Source of the DNA: Bacteroidales bacterium
GTDB lineage: Bacteria > Bacteroidota > Bacteroidia > Bacteroidales > JAAUTT01
NCBI GenBank assembly: GCA_025361285.1
Contig: JANYAP010000099.1
Coordinates: 1-34,495 of the forward strand
DNA length: 34,495 nucleotides
Reading direction: 5' to 3'
Shown here piece after piece: positions 24,593 through 32,879 of the stretch (position 1 is its first letter; each line of letters starts with the position of its first letter). The notes under the pieces are model-generated. The model had not been told where the DNA came from, searched no databases, and saw only the letters and a list, made by a program, of their open reading frames with translations. A program made the position numbers and the translations under genes.

Positions 24593-24882
24593 AAATTGCC
24601 AATTTGTATGTTGATACTATCAGCAATAAATATACAATTATACAAGCATTTTTATTTGGTTCTTTTGCTAAAGGAACAAACCATGACGATAGTGATATTG
24701 ATGTAGCTATTGTTGTTAATAATGTTTCAGATATAATTGACACCCAAATTGAGATGATGAAATTACGTAGAAAGATTGATTTAAGAATAGAACCTCATCC
24801 ATTTATAAAAAGCGATTTCAATCAAAATGATCCTTTGGTAAGCGAAATTTTAAAGCACGGGATAAAAATAAACGTTGCCTAA
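24571..24882 (+). CDS. MNT-domain nucleotidyltransferase (MntA-like antitoxin)
   Basis: A 103-aa minimal nucleotidyltransferase. The family motif GSFAKGTNHDDSDIDVAI supplies GS (30-31) and the metal-binding Asp42 and Asp44; a third Asp is at about position 70 in KIDLRIEPHPF. In MntA-HepT pairs this enzyme neutralises the HEPN RNase by adding AMP groups to it. Here it looks complete while its HEPN partner is frameshifted. It begins inside the end of the HEPN gene. Confidence 0.9.
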   Translation: MDKGEALKIANLYVDTISNKYTIIQAFLFGSFAKGTNHDDSDIDVAIVVNNVSDIIDTQIEMMKLRRKIDLRIEPHPFIKSDFNQNDPLVSEILKHGIKINVA

Positions 24883-25010
24883 CACAGGATATAAATCATA
24901 GCTGGCTCATCGCAAGGGGCGTGTTTAGGCTCACGTAGCACAAACGTGGTATAAAAAATCGATTTGTTCGTCCCGCACCACTAAATAAAGATGTGTTCGT
25001 TTTGAATATT

Positions 25011-25991
25011 TTATTCTCTATTTTTACAACAACTTGCTAATCTATAAAGTAGGTGTTTGGGTAATAACCCTATTAAGGTTTTGGAATAAATTCTTAATCT
25101 CTTACTATAACGTATTTTGCGAGTAAATAGTAAGGCTTTTCCATGCTTTAACCAAAATGCAAAATAGCCAAAACAGAGTACTTGATATCGTTGCCTAGCA
25201 AATAAATAGGCGAACTTACTTAATAATGCTTTTTGTTCGGGGGTATTATATACATAGTTACTAAGTATTGTGTAATGAGCAAGGCTATTATCGAAACGTT
25301 TAAATGCTTCCCATTTTTTAATGTTTTTTTTGCCAGAGACAAAATTACTTATGTCGGAAGTGTTATTCGAATGAATTCTGTATTTCACAAGTGGTGCAGC
25401 TATGTATATTATATTGCCAGTTAAAGCAGCAATATACGCAATCCACCAGTCGTGGTAAAGTAGGTTTGGGAATGGAAGAATATATTTAAGTAAATCGCGC
25501 TTAAAAAGCATCGAATGCCCTGATATACAATTAGATATTATAAAGTTTCGATAATCATTGCCGTCAGCAAAAACAACTTTGTCAGTCATTTTTTCACCAG
25601 TAATTGCACCAGTATGGTCAATAAATTCCGAATCGGAGTATATTAAAACATGGTTGTCAATCTTATTAATAAGGGTTTCCAATTTATTACTGTGCCAAAT
25701 ATCGTCCTGATCGGCCAAAGCGATGAAGTCGCCGTTACATAGCGATATTGCCTTTTCGTAATTGCGGTAAAACCCAAGCCTCGATGAATTGCGGAAAACA
25801 GACACTTCGAAAGGAGCAATTGTTTTAAATTTTTCTAAAATATCGATTGTGGAATCGGTAGAATAATCGTCGCAAACAATAAGCTCACTAATTGTAATAG
25901 TTTGTATTACAAGAGAATCTATAAATTCTTGAAGGTATATACCTGCATTATATGTACAAAGTGCAACGGATATTTTTCTGGAATGGTTCAT
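25011..25991 (-). CDS. Glycosyltransferase family 2
   Basis: A 326-aa GT-A enzyme that transfers a sugar from a nucleotide-sugar donor to a growing surface glycan. The N-terminal domain shows ISVALCTYNAGIYLQEFIDSL, ELIVCDDYSTDSTIDIL and DFIALADQDDIWHSNKLE (the DQDD segment binds the metal and donor). The C-terminal half has a hydrophobic stretch (WWIAYIAALTGNIIYIA) suggesting membrane association. Members of this subgroup often make rhamnose- or galactose-containing polymers; the linkage cannot be predicted. It is convergent with the MNT gene and divergent from the RgpF-like gene. Confidence 0.9.
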   Translation of the reverse strand: MNHSRKISVALCTYNAGIYLQEFIDSLVIQTITISELIVCDDYSTDSTIDILEKFKTIAPFEVSVFRNSSRLGFYRNYEKAISLCNGDFIALADQDDIWHSNKLETLINKIDNHVLIYSDSEFIDHTGAITGEKMTDKVVFADGNDYRNFIISNCISGHSMLFKRDLLKYILPFPNLLYHDWWIAYIAALTGNIIYIAAPLVKYRIHSNNTSDISNFVSGKKNIKKWEAFKRFDNSLAHYTILSNYVYNTPEQKALLSKFAYLFARQRYQVLCFGYFAFWLKHGKALLFTRKIRYSKRLRIYSKTLIGLLPKHLLYRLASCCKNRE

Positions 25992-26063
25992 CTAATAGTT
26001 TAAATGTCAAATATTTAAACAACCAATAAGTAGTTGTGGTAATAATTTGGCAAAATGTTTCAG

Positions 26064-26071
26064 CAAAGATA
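26064..26071 (-). promoter_or_regulatory. Candidate -7 element for the GT2 gene
   Basis: TATCTTTG on the minus strand, about 73 nt before the GT2 ATG, fits TAnnTTTG. I see no -33 match at the normal spacing. Confidence 0.35.
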
Positions 26072-26174
26072 AATAATTTCTCAAAGTATTTATTATTCTG
26101 AGGCTTTGGCTATTTTTGCCTCGTCAATTGTACCACACTAAAATGAGAATTCGTAAATATTACAATGTTAAGGG

Positions 26175-27014
26175 ATGAAAACTGCTATTGTATTTGTACA
26201 CTTCGACACTTCAAATGTGGTTAAAGATTATGTTATGTATTACTTACAAGAATTACGTAAACTATCCAGCCACATAACGTTTGTTTCAACTTCATCACTT
26301 CCAAAAAATCAAATTGCCAAGGTAAATAACCTTTGCTCCCAAGTTATAATAAGAGAAAACTTAGGATATGATTTTTTTAGCTATAAGGTTGGTTTAGATA
26401 TAATTAAGCCCTTATCAGACTGGGATGAAATAATTCTTTGTAACGATAGTGTATATGCTCCTATTTATCCTTTTGAAGCAATGTTTGGCACAATGCGCAG
26501 AATGAGTTGCGATTTCTGGGGTCCAACAATATCATTCGAAATAACAAAACATCTACAAAGTTATTTTATGGTTTTCAATAAGCGATGCTTTGAAAATTCT
26601 TATTTTCAAACCTTTTGGAGCAACCTTGAAGTCATTAATAATCGTGATCAAGTAATAGATAAGTACGAAATAGGACTATCCAACCATCTTTTCTCTCATG
26701 GAATGCAGTCGGGAGCGTATTTGCAAACCATAAAACCATGGAATTACTTTTATATTATCTTAGCACTTTGCAATATTCTACTACAACAAATACGCATGAG
26801 AAATTTTAGTAACCTCATAATGTATATATTAACTGGTAATCTCGACAATATCAAAATTAACCCTACCATAGCTCTATGGAAAGCACTAATTCAATTAAAA
26901 GTGCCTTTTTTAAAGAAAAGCGTGGTTAGAAAATTTGAAAAAGAAAATAGACAAAGTATTGTTTTAGAGGAAATTAGTAAATATTCCAACTATAATAATG
27001 AATTTCTAAAGTAG
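26175..27014 (+). CDS. Rhamnan synthesis protein F (RgpF)-like glycosyltransferase
   Basis: A 279-aa protein matching the RgpF family by the sequence IIRENLGYDFFSYKVGLDII...WDEIILCNDSVYAPIYPFEAMFGTMRRMSCDFWGPTIS and LQSYFMVFNKRCF. Members decorate or extend rhamnose polymers and O-antigens. The NDSVYAP segment is the family's DXD-like region. At 279 aa it is a single-domain version. With the GT2 and methyltransferase genes nearby it suggests a small surface-glycan cassette. A TATTTTTG box at 26111 may be its -7 element. Confidence 0.85.
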   Translation: MKTAIVFVHFDTSNVVKDYVMYYLQELRKLSSHITFVSTSSLPKNQIAKVNNLCSQVIIRENLGYDFFSYKVGLDIIKPLSDWDEIILCNDSVYAPIYPFEAMFGTMRRMSCDFWGPTISFEITKHLQSYFMVFNKRCFENSYFQTFWSNLEVINNRDQVIDKYEIGLSNHLFSHGMQSGAYLQTIKPWNYFYIILALCNILLQQIRMRNFSNLIMYILTGNLDNIKINPTIALWKALIQLKVPFLKKSVVRKFEKENRQSIVLEEISKYSNYNNEFLK

Positions 27015-27142
27015 TTTGCATTTTAGTTTTAACAAAAGCAAAGCATTCTGTTCAATAAAAAACTAATCAACTACAATTAGTTACTCAATTTTACCCCTTC
27101 GTATGAGGCAATAGCAAAGAGGTACAGCAATTGATTGTTGCA

Positions 27143-29119
27143 TTATAGCCCAAGCTTCATAACGCCTATATTGCCAATATTTTGTTCATTTACCGATGTG
27201 AATGTAATAAAAACCTCCCCTACTGTATTGCAGTAAACCGCGCCCGATCCGGAAACTTTTGCATTATAAATTTGTACCGATTTAATTTCCAAGCCTTTGT
27301 CGTCGAATACACGTATGTTAACTTGGTTTTGTGTAGTTTCGAGGCTTAGCAATCGCTTATTTGGTAAGCCAATGCAGGTAATGGTTTGTGCTGCTTGTGA
27401 GGTTAATGAATATATTTCGCTGGAAAGACTACCAAATTCGTTTATTTTCGAAATTATTGGAAGCGTATTGCGACTTCCACAAAGTGAGAGCATACCTGCA
27501 GCATACCTAGGTGCATAAATACTGTCGGTTTCGGAATATATTTTTTCCCAAACAATGTACCCTTGTTTATCGATTCGCCAAAACCAGCGACCTGCAGCAC
27601 AAACTATCTCGTTTTTCGCATTTAATGCTATACCGTTTAAACTGCCGCGTTTGAGGTATTGTCGCGACCATAATTTTTGCACATCGGCATTAAGTTTTAT
27701 GAGAAATGTTTTCATTCGTAGCGAATCGTCGAACATATAGCCACTAAGGTACATTTCGTTTTCGGCAGTTAGTGCGAAATCCTTCACTTCGTTGCCTTCC
27801 ACGGTTTTCTCCCAAATACCGTTTCCGTTTTGTGCCACCTTAAATATCCAAGCGCGGCGGGCAATGGAATCGGTTGATGCTCCAGCCCAGCCTGTTACAA
27901 TTAAATCGCCTTTGGGGGTAATTGCCATTTGGTTGGAATGGTTATATGTTTTTGAACCAAACGCTTTGTTCCATAGTACTTTACCAGTATTATCGATACA
28001 AATAAGCCAACTTTGCGTACCCACCTCGTCGGTTTTTGTGCGGTTGGCTGCAATAATTGTTTTTTCATCTGTGGTAACTACAATTCCGCCAGCTTCGTCG
28101 TCCTTTTCATCGAAATCGAAACCTTTAATCCACTGAATAGCTTCTTTGTTACCCTGTATATTTTCGGTCATTTTCTGACCTAAAACGTTCGATTTTAAAT
28201 TGAAGATATCGACAAAGTACTCGCCATCGGGGTATTTTGAAATGTAATCGTTGTAGGCTTCCAACGTATTCACTTCTTTTGCTTTGTCGTACAATAGTTT
28301 ACGAAGAATTGTACGTGCTGTCATTATTTGTAGAGCTTTCGGATAGGTATCAATAAAGCCTTCGATTGATTCGATTGTGTTTCGTTTTTTCGCATCGTCG
28401 AACGCTAGTAAATCGCGGTTACGCAAAGCCACAAAATACTGGTCGGCCTTGGGATAATTCGTAATAAATGTTGTGTAAGAGGCAATTGTGTTTTCTTTTT
28501 TGGCAATATCGAAAGCCAAAGTGTAACAGGCATTTATGGCTTTAGGTATTTGGGCTGCATCGGGATACGTTTTTATAAATTCGTTATAAGCCTCTAAAGT
28601 ATTGGCTTTTTCGGCAGTACGAAATTTTATATGATTACGTATGTGCAACACGTTTTCGTAATATTTCGAGTTTGGATATACTGCCAGAAAATGCTCGGCA
28701 ATAGCTACGTTGTTTTCTTCGCGTACATATTTAATAAGCTTATTTTCAATTGCTTTCTCTTCGGTGTCGAAATTAAAACGTATTGTTTTATTCCGCTTTC
28801 GAGGGTCGCTGGCGGTGAAATATTCTTTTAAAAAAGCTGTTTCGTCGGCTGTAATTTTCGAAAACGATTTGTTGGCCTTAAAATAGCTGTCCCAAGCCTT
28901 AAAATAGTCGCGTGTGGGATTATTATCGTTCGAGAAAACCAGAGCTAAGCCAAAGTGAGCAACGCTGCTGGCGGTATCATCTTCCAAATATTTTGTAAAA
29001 ACTTCAATTGCTTTGTCGTATTCCGCCTTTTCAATATACTTAAAACCTTTGGTTGACGACTGTGAATAGCCACAAATAGTTATTAGCGCTAAAATTGCAG
29101 CAATATATAATATCTTCAT
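27143..29119 (-). CDS. Secreted helical-repeat and beta-propeller protein
   Basis: A 658-aa protein with a signal peptide (MKILYIAAILALITICGYSQ). Residues about 25-115 look like TPR units (KGFKYIEKAEYDKAIEVFTKYLEDD). Residues about 130-310 carry four or five copies of a 35-40-residue helical motif with the signature (K/N)NTxEAYxxFIxxYPxA. The C-terminal 340 residues are strand-rich propeller-like blades (GGIVVTTDEKTIIAANR, QMAITPKGDLIVTGWAG, FALTAENEMYLSGYM). It follows the OmpA-family gene by 25 bp and is probably co-transcribed. A scaffold role at the periplasmic face of the outer membrane is inference; I do not recognise a named family for the full length. Confidence 0.8.
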   Translation of the reverse strand: MKILYIAAILALITICGYSQSSTKGFKYIEKAEYDKAIEVFTKYLEDDTASSVAHFGLALVFSNDNNPTRDYFKAWDSYFKANKSFSKITADETAFLKEYFTASDPRKRNKTIRFNFDTEEKAIENKLIKYVREENNVAIAEHFLAVYPNSKYYENVLHIRNHIKFRTAEKANTLEAYNEFIKTYPDAAQIPKAINACYTLAFDIAKKENTIASYTTFITNYPKADQYFVALRNRDLLAFDDAKKRNTIESIEGFIDTYPKALQIMTARTILRKLLYDKAKEVNTLEAYNDYISKYPDGEYFVDIFNLKSNVLGQKMTENIQGNKEAIQWIKGFDFDEKDDEAGGIVVTTDEKTIIAANRTKTDEVGTQSWLICIDNTGKVLWNKAFGSKTYNHSNQMAITPKGDLIVTGWAGASTDSIARRAWIFKVAQNGNGIWEKTVEGNEVKDFALTAENEMYLSGYMFDDSLRMKTFLIKLNADVQKLWSRQYLKRGSLNGIALNAKNEIVCAAGRWFWRIDKQGYIVWEKIYSETDSIYAPRYAAGMLSLCGSRNTLPIISKINEFGSLSSEIYSLTSQAAQTITCIGLPNKRLLSLETTQNQVNIRVFDDKGLEIKSVQIYNAKVSGSGAVYCNTVGEVFITFTSVNEQNIGNIGVMKLGL

Positions 29120-29144
29120 AATTAGTTATTTATAAACCGTAATA

Positions 29145-30554
29145 TTACTTCTTTACAAGAAAAAACTCAACTCGCCGGTTAATGGCTTTACCTTCAGCGG
29201 TAAGATTGGTTTCAATTGGTTTAAGTTTGCCGTAACCCATTGCTCGTAAACGCGTTGGCTCAATTCCTTTCGACACCAAATAATCGACAACAGCTTTGGC
29301 ACGACCTAGGCTTAGGGTAGTGTTGTATTTATCCGATCCATCGCTATCGGTATGTCCGCCAATTTCGATAAGATGAACGCCAGTTTCGGTAATAAACGCA
29401 ACAACCTTATCGAGTTCGGCAAACGATGCTGGTAAGAGTGTTGTTTTTCCGTATTCGAAAAAGAGATTTTTAAGAACAATAGCGGTACCTTCCTGAATGC
29501 TTTGTAGTCCATCGGTTAAAGCATCGGCAGGTATTTCGGGTTCGTTAAAAATTATTTTTCCCGATGATGTGCAATTATACATGTCGTTAGCTGTGTATGA
29601 ATATGTTCCGGGTGGAAGGTTTGTTAACTTAGTGCCTGTTTGATTGTTGGACCATTTTATATTGTATGGTGCTGTGCCTCCGCGTATTGCAAGCGTTATT
29701 TTGCCATCGTCCTTTTTACCTTTAAATATTCCGGTACGAGGGTCGAATCCACCAGTATAGCTCGAATCGATAAGAGCAACATCCATAGAATGAGGCACAC
29801 AAGGGCAGTCGTTACAATCTTTTAACTCCTTGATTGTAAAATCGTCGAAAAAATAAAAAGCGTACGATTTGTTACGTAAGTTAGTGGCATTCTTATCGGT
29901 AACTACATAGTTGGTGTGGTCGTAATTTTTAAAATTGCCAACGGTAAAATATCGCTCGTTGCCCGATGATATATAAACTTGGCAGTATCGCTCCCAGTCG
30001 GCAATATTATCGAGGAAAAGACCGGCTTTATTGTTTAGTTGCGCTTCTACGGCAAGATTTTCCTTCGAAGTTGTTTTAACTTCTTGCTGACTAAAATACA
30101 TACTTAACTGATCGACAGCGAATTTTGAGTACGACGCCAATCGGTAATAGAATGTAATACAGTACTTTTTGTCTTTTTCGAGCGGTTTGCTTAACGAGCC
30201 TTGAAAGTATTCGCGGTAGTTGTACTCGGTACCAGTTAAAATGGCTCCCATATATGCGTTTCCGGTGTGTGGTTCGCTCTGTCCGGCAAAATTATTAGGC
30301 ACGCGCACCTCGCCAGTACTACATTTGTTGAAATAATCGGGCGTTGCCGACGTTGGATACGTCCAATTGGGGATAAGCTTATGCGAATAATCCATTGACG
30401 TAGGTGACTCGGGGCATTTTTCGTATGTTTCGAAGCTAGGGTTTTGCACCAAGTTGTTGTCCAGAGAATTAGAGGTCTGTCCTTGTATTTGTATAGAAAA
30501 TACTGCACCAGCAATTATGCTAAGTACTTTTGATTGGGTAGATATTGTTTTCAT
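29145..30554 (-). CDS. OmpA-family outer-membrane protein with SprB-like repeat
   Basis: A 469-aa protein from the ATG at 30554. The ORF-track start at 30575 is seven codons further up, and the internal Met gives the cleaner signal peptide MKTISTQSKVLSIIAGAVFSIQIQG. Next is a CBM-like jelly-roll domain (LVQNPSFETYEKCP...YCITFYYRLASYSKF, about 35-225), then a SprB-type repeat (GGTAPYNIKWSNNQTGTKLTNLPPGTYSYTANDMYNC). The C-terminal OmpA peptidoglycan-binding domain spans about 350-469 (IEIGGHTDSDGSDKYNTTLSLGRAKAVVDYL...NRRVEFFLVKK). It is a cell-envelope anchor with an exposed ligand-binding part. It forms an apparent operon with the helical/propeller gene. Confidence 0.9.
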   Translation of the reverse strand: MKTISTQSKVLSIIAGAVFSIQIQGQTSNSLDNNLVQNPSFETYEKCPESPTSMDYSHKLIPNWTYPTSATPDYFNKCSTGEVRVPNNFAGQSEPHTGNAYMGAILTGTEYNYREYFQGSLSKPLEKDKKYCITFYYRLASYSKFAVDQLSMYFSQQEVKTTSKENLAVEAQLNNKAGLFLDNIADWERYCQVYISSGNERYFTVGNFKNYDHTNYVVTDKNATNLRNKSYAFYFFDDFTIKELKDCNDCPCVPHSMDVALIDSSYTGGFDPRTGIFKGKKDDGKITLAIRGGTAPYNIKWSNNQTGTKLTNLPPGTYSYTANDMYNCTSSGKIIFNEPEIPADALTDGLQSIQEGTAIVLKNLFFEYGKTTLLPASFAELDKVVAFITETGVHLIEIGGHTDSDGSDKYNTTLSLGRAKAVVDYLVSKGIEPTRLRAMGYGKLKPIETNLTAEGKAINRRVEFFLVKK

Positions 30555-30593
30555 TAATTTAGGTGTTATCGGCATGTGCTAGTAATGAAATAA

Positions 30594-30922
30594 TTACTGT
30601 GTTTCCAGCAATTTAAAAATGTTTAATAAACTAATATTCAATTGATTAATTTCATTAACATTAAGGCAGTCTAAAATACCCAACGCTAGTTCTACATCAA
30701 TGGTTGCAATTTTATTAATACGAATAAGTGATATTGTTTTCAGACCATTTTCGATTGTTGGCCTCACAATGATATCGTGTTTTTCCTGCCAGTGAAGTTC
30801 GGAGGTTATAAAGCAGACCGTAACATCTACCTCATTTGAAAATAGAATAACTGCAGGTGGTATCTTGCTCCCTTTCAGTCGGTAAATGGAAAACGAATGA
30901 GAATAATATCGCCCTTATTCAC
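30594..30922 (-). pseudogene. MazF/PemK-family toxin gene broken by a one-base deletion
   Basis: On the minus strand a GTG overlapping the antitoxin stop (GTGA) opens VNKGDIILIRFPFTD and then hits TGA at 30877. Adding one base restores the frame: KGSKIPPAVILFSNEVDVTVCFITSELHWQEKHDIIV...IRINKIATIDVELALGILDCLN, ending at TAA 30594. This is the complete MazF/PemK fold, about 109 aa after correction. The gene is absent from the ORF track because neither half has a suitable ATG. Whether the missing T is real or a base-calling error cannot be told from the window. Confidence 0.82.
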
Positions 30923-31146
30923 TTAAATTTTACTTTTAAATCGTTCACAGAATAGAGTTCAGGTTCGCTATTCAAAAAATTGTATAATTTTGAAGTTGAA
31001 GCAATTTCTTGTATCCCTTCAGTAATAATCTGATTATCAATTTTATTAAGAAGGAAGTCGACGAAATCGTTCACTTCACTAATTCGCGATTCGGGCAATT
31101 TTTGAATATTTACAATTGTTTTTTGTAGAACAAAGCCGTAATCCAT
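30919..31146 (-). CDS. Small antitoxin-like protein (DUF2281-like)
   Basis: A 75-aa protein: MDYGFVLQKTIVNIQKLPESRISEVNDFVDFLLNKIDNQ is the helical dimerisation segment of DUF2281/antitoxin-like proteins, and the C-terminal half (IASTSKLYNFLNSEPELYSVNDLKVKFK) would wrap the toxin. Its stop overlaps the GTG start of the MazF-like gene by 2 bp, the standard antitoxin-toxin order. It looks intact while the toxin is frameshifted. Confidence 0.75.
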   Translation of the reverse strand: MDYGFVLQKTIVNIQKLPESRISEVNDFVDFLLNKIDNQIITEGIQEIASTSKLYNFLNSEPELYSVNDLKVKFK

Positions 31147-31180
31147 ATATTTAAAATATTAATTATCAAAATATTAAATA

Positions 31181-31219
31181 AAATAAAAGCAGACCTGTAA
31201 GCCGGGTTCTGTCGCCGCC
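31181..31219 (-). repeat. Duplicated rnpB 3' end (possible att-like site)
   Basis: This 39-bp stretch, AAATAAAAGCAGACCTGTAAGCCGGG..., matches 37 of 39 bases of the 3' end of rnpB at 32406-32444, in the same orientation. It includes the highly conserved AACCCGGCTTA segment and the 3' half of helix P1, and ends where the real rnpB continues. The rest of RNase P RNA is not present here. Confidence 0.85.
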
Positions 31220-31327
31220 TTATCGAACTGCAGTGAAACGGGGCGGATGTTCGAAGCGCATAATTTTCAACATGCAACCTACAATGCACCCACTTTGGTA
31301 TATAATGCGTGTTGACAACTAGGCATT

Positions 31328-32188
31328 TTACAATTTTTCGATTTCGTCCTTAGTTAATCCTGTTGATTTCGTAATAATCTCAATCGCTACGCCATTATTT
31401 TTAAGTCCTTTTGCAAGTTTATATTTTTCGTCTAATCTTATTTTATCCTCTGCATCAACTTTCATAGTCCAAGCCATACTAGCGCTATAATGCAAATCCT
31501 CAATATGTTTTAGATACTTTTTACGCTCATCATCAGAAAGACTATCAACACGCCAAAGTTCTTTAGCTTTATCAATCCCTTTAGCGTTGAAATAATCCTT
31601 AATCTCGTTGTTTTTAAAGTAATAAATCCATTGATCTAATGAATCTTTGGCTACATTGTTGAAGTTATTTACCTTAATCACATAATACTCAAGGGAAATT
31701 TGAAAAGGTTCTATCTTCCCTCCTAGAAGTTCGGTTTGCTTTGATGATAATTTTAATTTGTCTGACGTATGCAATCCAATAAAATCAGTCTTACCATGAT
31801 AAACATAATCTTCTCCTTGTCCTAAATCAAAATATACGATGTTTATCGAATAGACTTTTTTAATATTTTTATATGGTTCTCCAACTGAAATATATTCACT
31901 AATTACCTTAGCGGTTTCATAAGCCATTCGATGAAAATAATCATATTCGTTTTCATTCTGAACCTCAATAATTACAAGCTCTTCCTTGGAATTTTTAACC
32001 AACAAATCTACACGGTTAAATTTATCAGAATTAATTTTTTGATTACTCTCGCTTTCAAGTATGGAAAGTATATTAATATCATCCTTTAAAAGTTCTGAAA
32101 GAAATCCCTCCAATACCGAGAAATCGGCTTTATTTCGCAGTAATCTTTTTATCGCCCAATCGAACCGTATTAAATTCCTATTTTTCAT
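31328..32188 (-). CDS. Rpn family PD-(D/E)XK nuclease (recombination-promoting/transposase-like)
   Basis: A 286-aa protein from the ATG at 32188; the ORF-track start at 32209 is a TTG lying in a likely -7 box (TAAATTTG, 32214-32207). The opening MKNRNLIRFDWAIKRLLRNKADFSVLEGFLSELLKDD and the core NRVDLLVKNSKEELVIIEVQNENEYDYFHRMAYETAKVI are diagnostic of the PF12784-type Rpn nucleases. RVDLLV...IIEVQ supplies the D and E-x-Q catalytic residues. The C-terminal regulatory helices end in ITKSTGLTKDEIEKL. Related proteins raise RecA-independent recombination and cut DNA. The gene is complete and lies between the two copies of the rnpB 3' end. Confidence 0.9.
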   Translation of the reverse strand: MKNRNLIRFDWAIKRLLRNKADFSVLEGFLSELLKDDINILSILESESNQKINSDKFNRVDLLVKNSKEELVIIEVQNENEYDYFHRMAYETAKVISEYISVGEPYKNIKKVYSINIVYFDLGQGEDYVYHGKTDFIGLHTSDKLKLSSKQTELLGGKIEPFQISLEYYVIKVNNFNNVAKDSLDQWIYYFKNNEIKDYFNAKGIDKAKELWRVDSLSDDERKKYLKHIEDLHYSASMAWTMKVDAEDKIRLDEKYKLAKGLKNNGVAIEIITKSTGLTKDEIEKL

Positions 32189-32405
32189 TTTCCAAGCTAT
32201 TATGGGCAAATTTAATCATTTAATTGGAATCCAGATATATACTCATGGTCGACACTATTTGCATTGTTGCCAACGGATGATTAAAACAAATTGAAATATT
32301 TAACCGCGCTTCTCACAAAGCTTAAAATCTTTTTTAAAACGATTTGTATATCTGATTTGTGCAAGTTGCCATAATAATTACGCTTTTTTCATAAAATGTC
32401 GAAAA

Positions 32406-32444
32406 AAATAAAAGCAGGCCTATAAGCCGGGTTCTGTCGCCGCC
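32406..32444 (-). repeat. Intact rnpB 3' end, partner of the 31181 repeat
   Basis: The resident copy of the 39-bp repeat, at the 3' end of the functional rnpB gene. It differs from the remote copy at two positions only. Confidence 0.85.
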
Positions 32445-32806
32445 CGAGAGCGGGTTCTATCATTTATCTGGGATTGGCGTCGCCGCCAACCACTAGCGAC
32501 CTACCCCTCACGACTGCTTTTGGCATCAATGCGAGCAGCTCTGTATTCGTTTTGCAACGAAAATCGTGATATACATGGTCTTACAACCCATCAGACACAC
32601 GGCTGCCAATGTTGCCACCAGCACCGGTGAGCTCTTACCTCACCTTTTCACCCTTACTAAGCTGCAACACGTTGCGGCAAAGCGGTTGTTTTCTGTTCTG
32701 TTACTATACCATCGCTGGTATCTTCCCGTTAGGAAGCATGGTGCCCTTCGTTGCCCGGACTTTCCTCCCCAGTTTTCACCGAAGCGATAGAACGACCTGC
32801 TTTATT
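32409..32806 (-). ncRNA. rnpB: RNase P RNA
   Basis: Catalytic RNA of RNase P, which cuts the 5' leader from pre-tRNAs. On the minus strand the 5' end GCAGGTCGTTCTATCG pairs with the 3' end GGCCTGC as helix P1. The universal segments GAGGAAAGTCCGGGC (32767-32753), GGGTAGGTCGC and ACAGAACCCGGCTTA (near the 3' end) are all present. The length of about 390 nt fits a bacterial type A RNA. The exact ends are set from P1 and may be off by a few bases. ORFs 32566-32790 and 32609-32896 are shadows. Confidence 0.95.
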
Positions 32807-32879
32807 TTAGTACTGAGTACTAATTATCAATTATATACCAATATACTTTACTATCATAATAATTCTATATACTTGGTAC

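Noticed and set aside
30870-30885. Programmed frameshift in the MazF-like gene
   Set aside because: No slippery heptamer or downstream stem is visible at the break, so a simple deletion or sequencing error is more likely.
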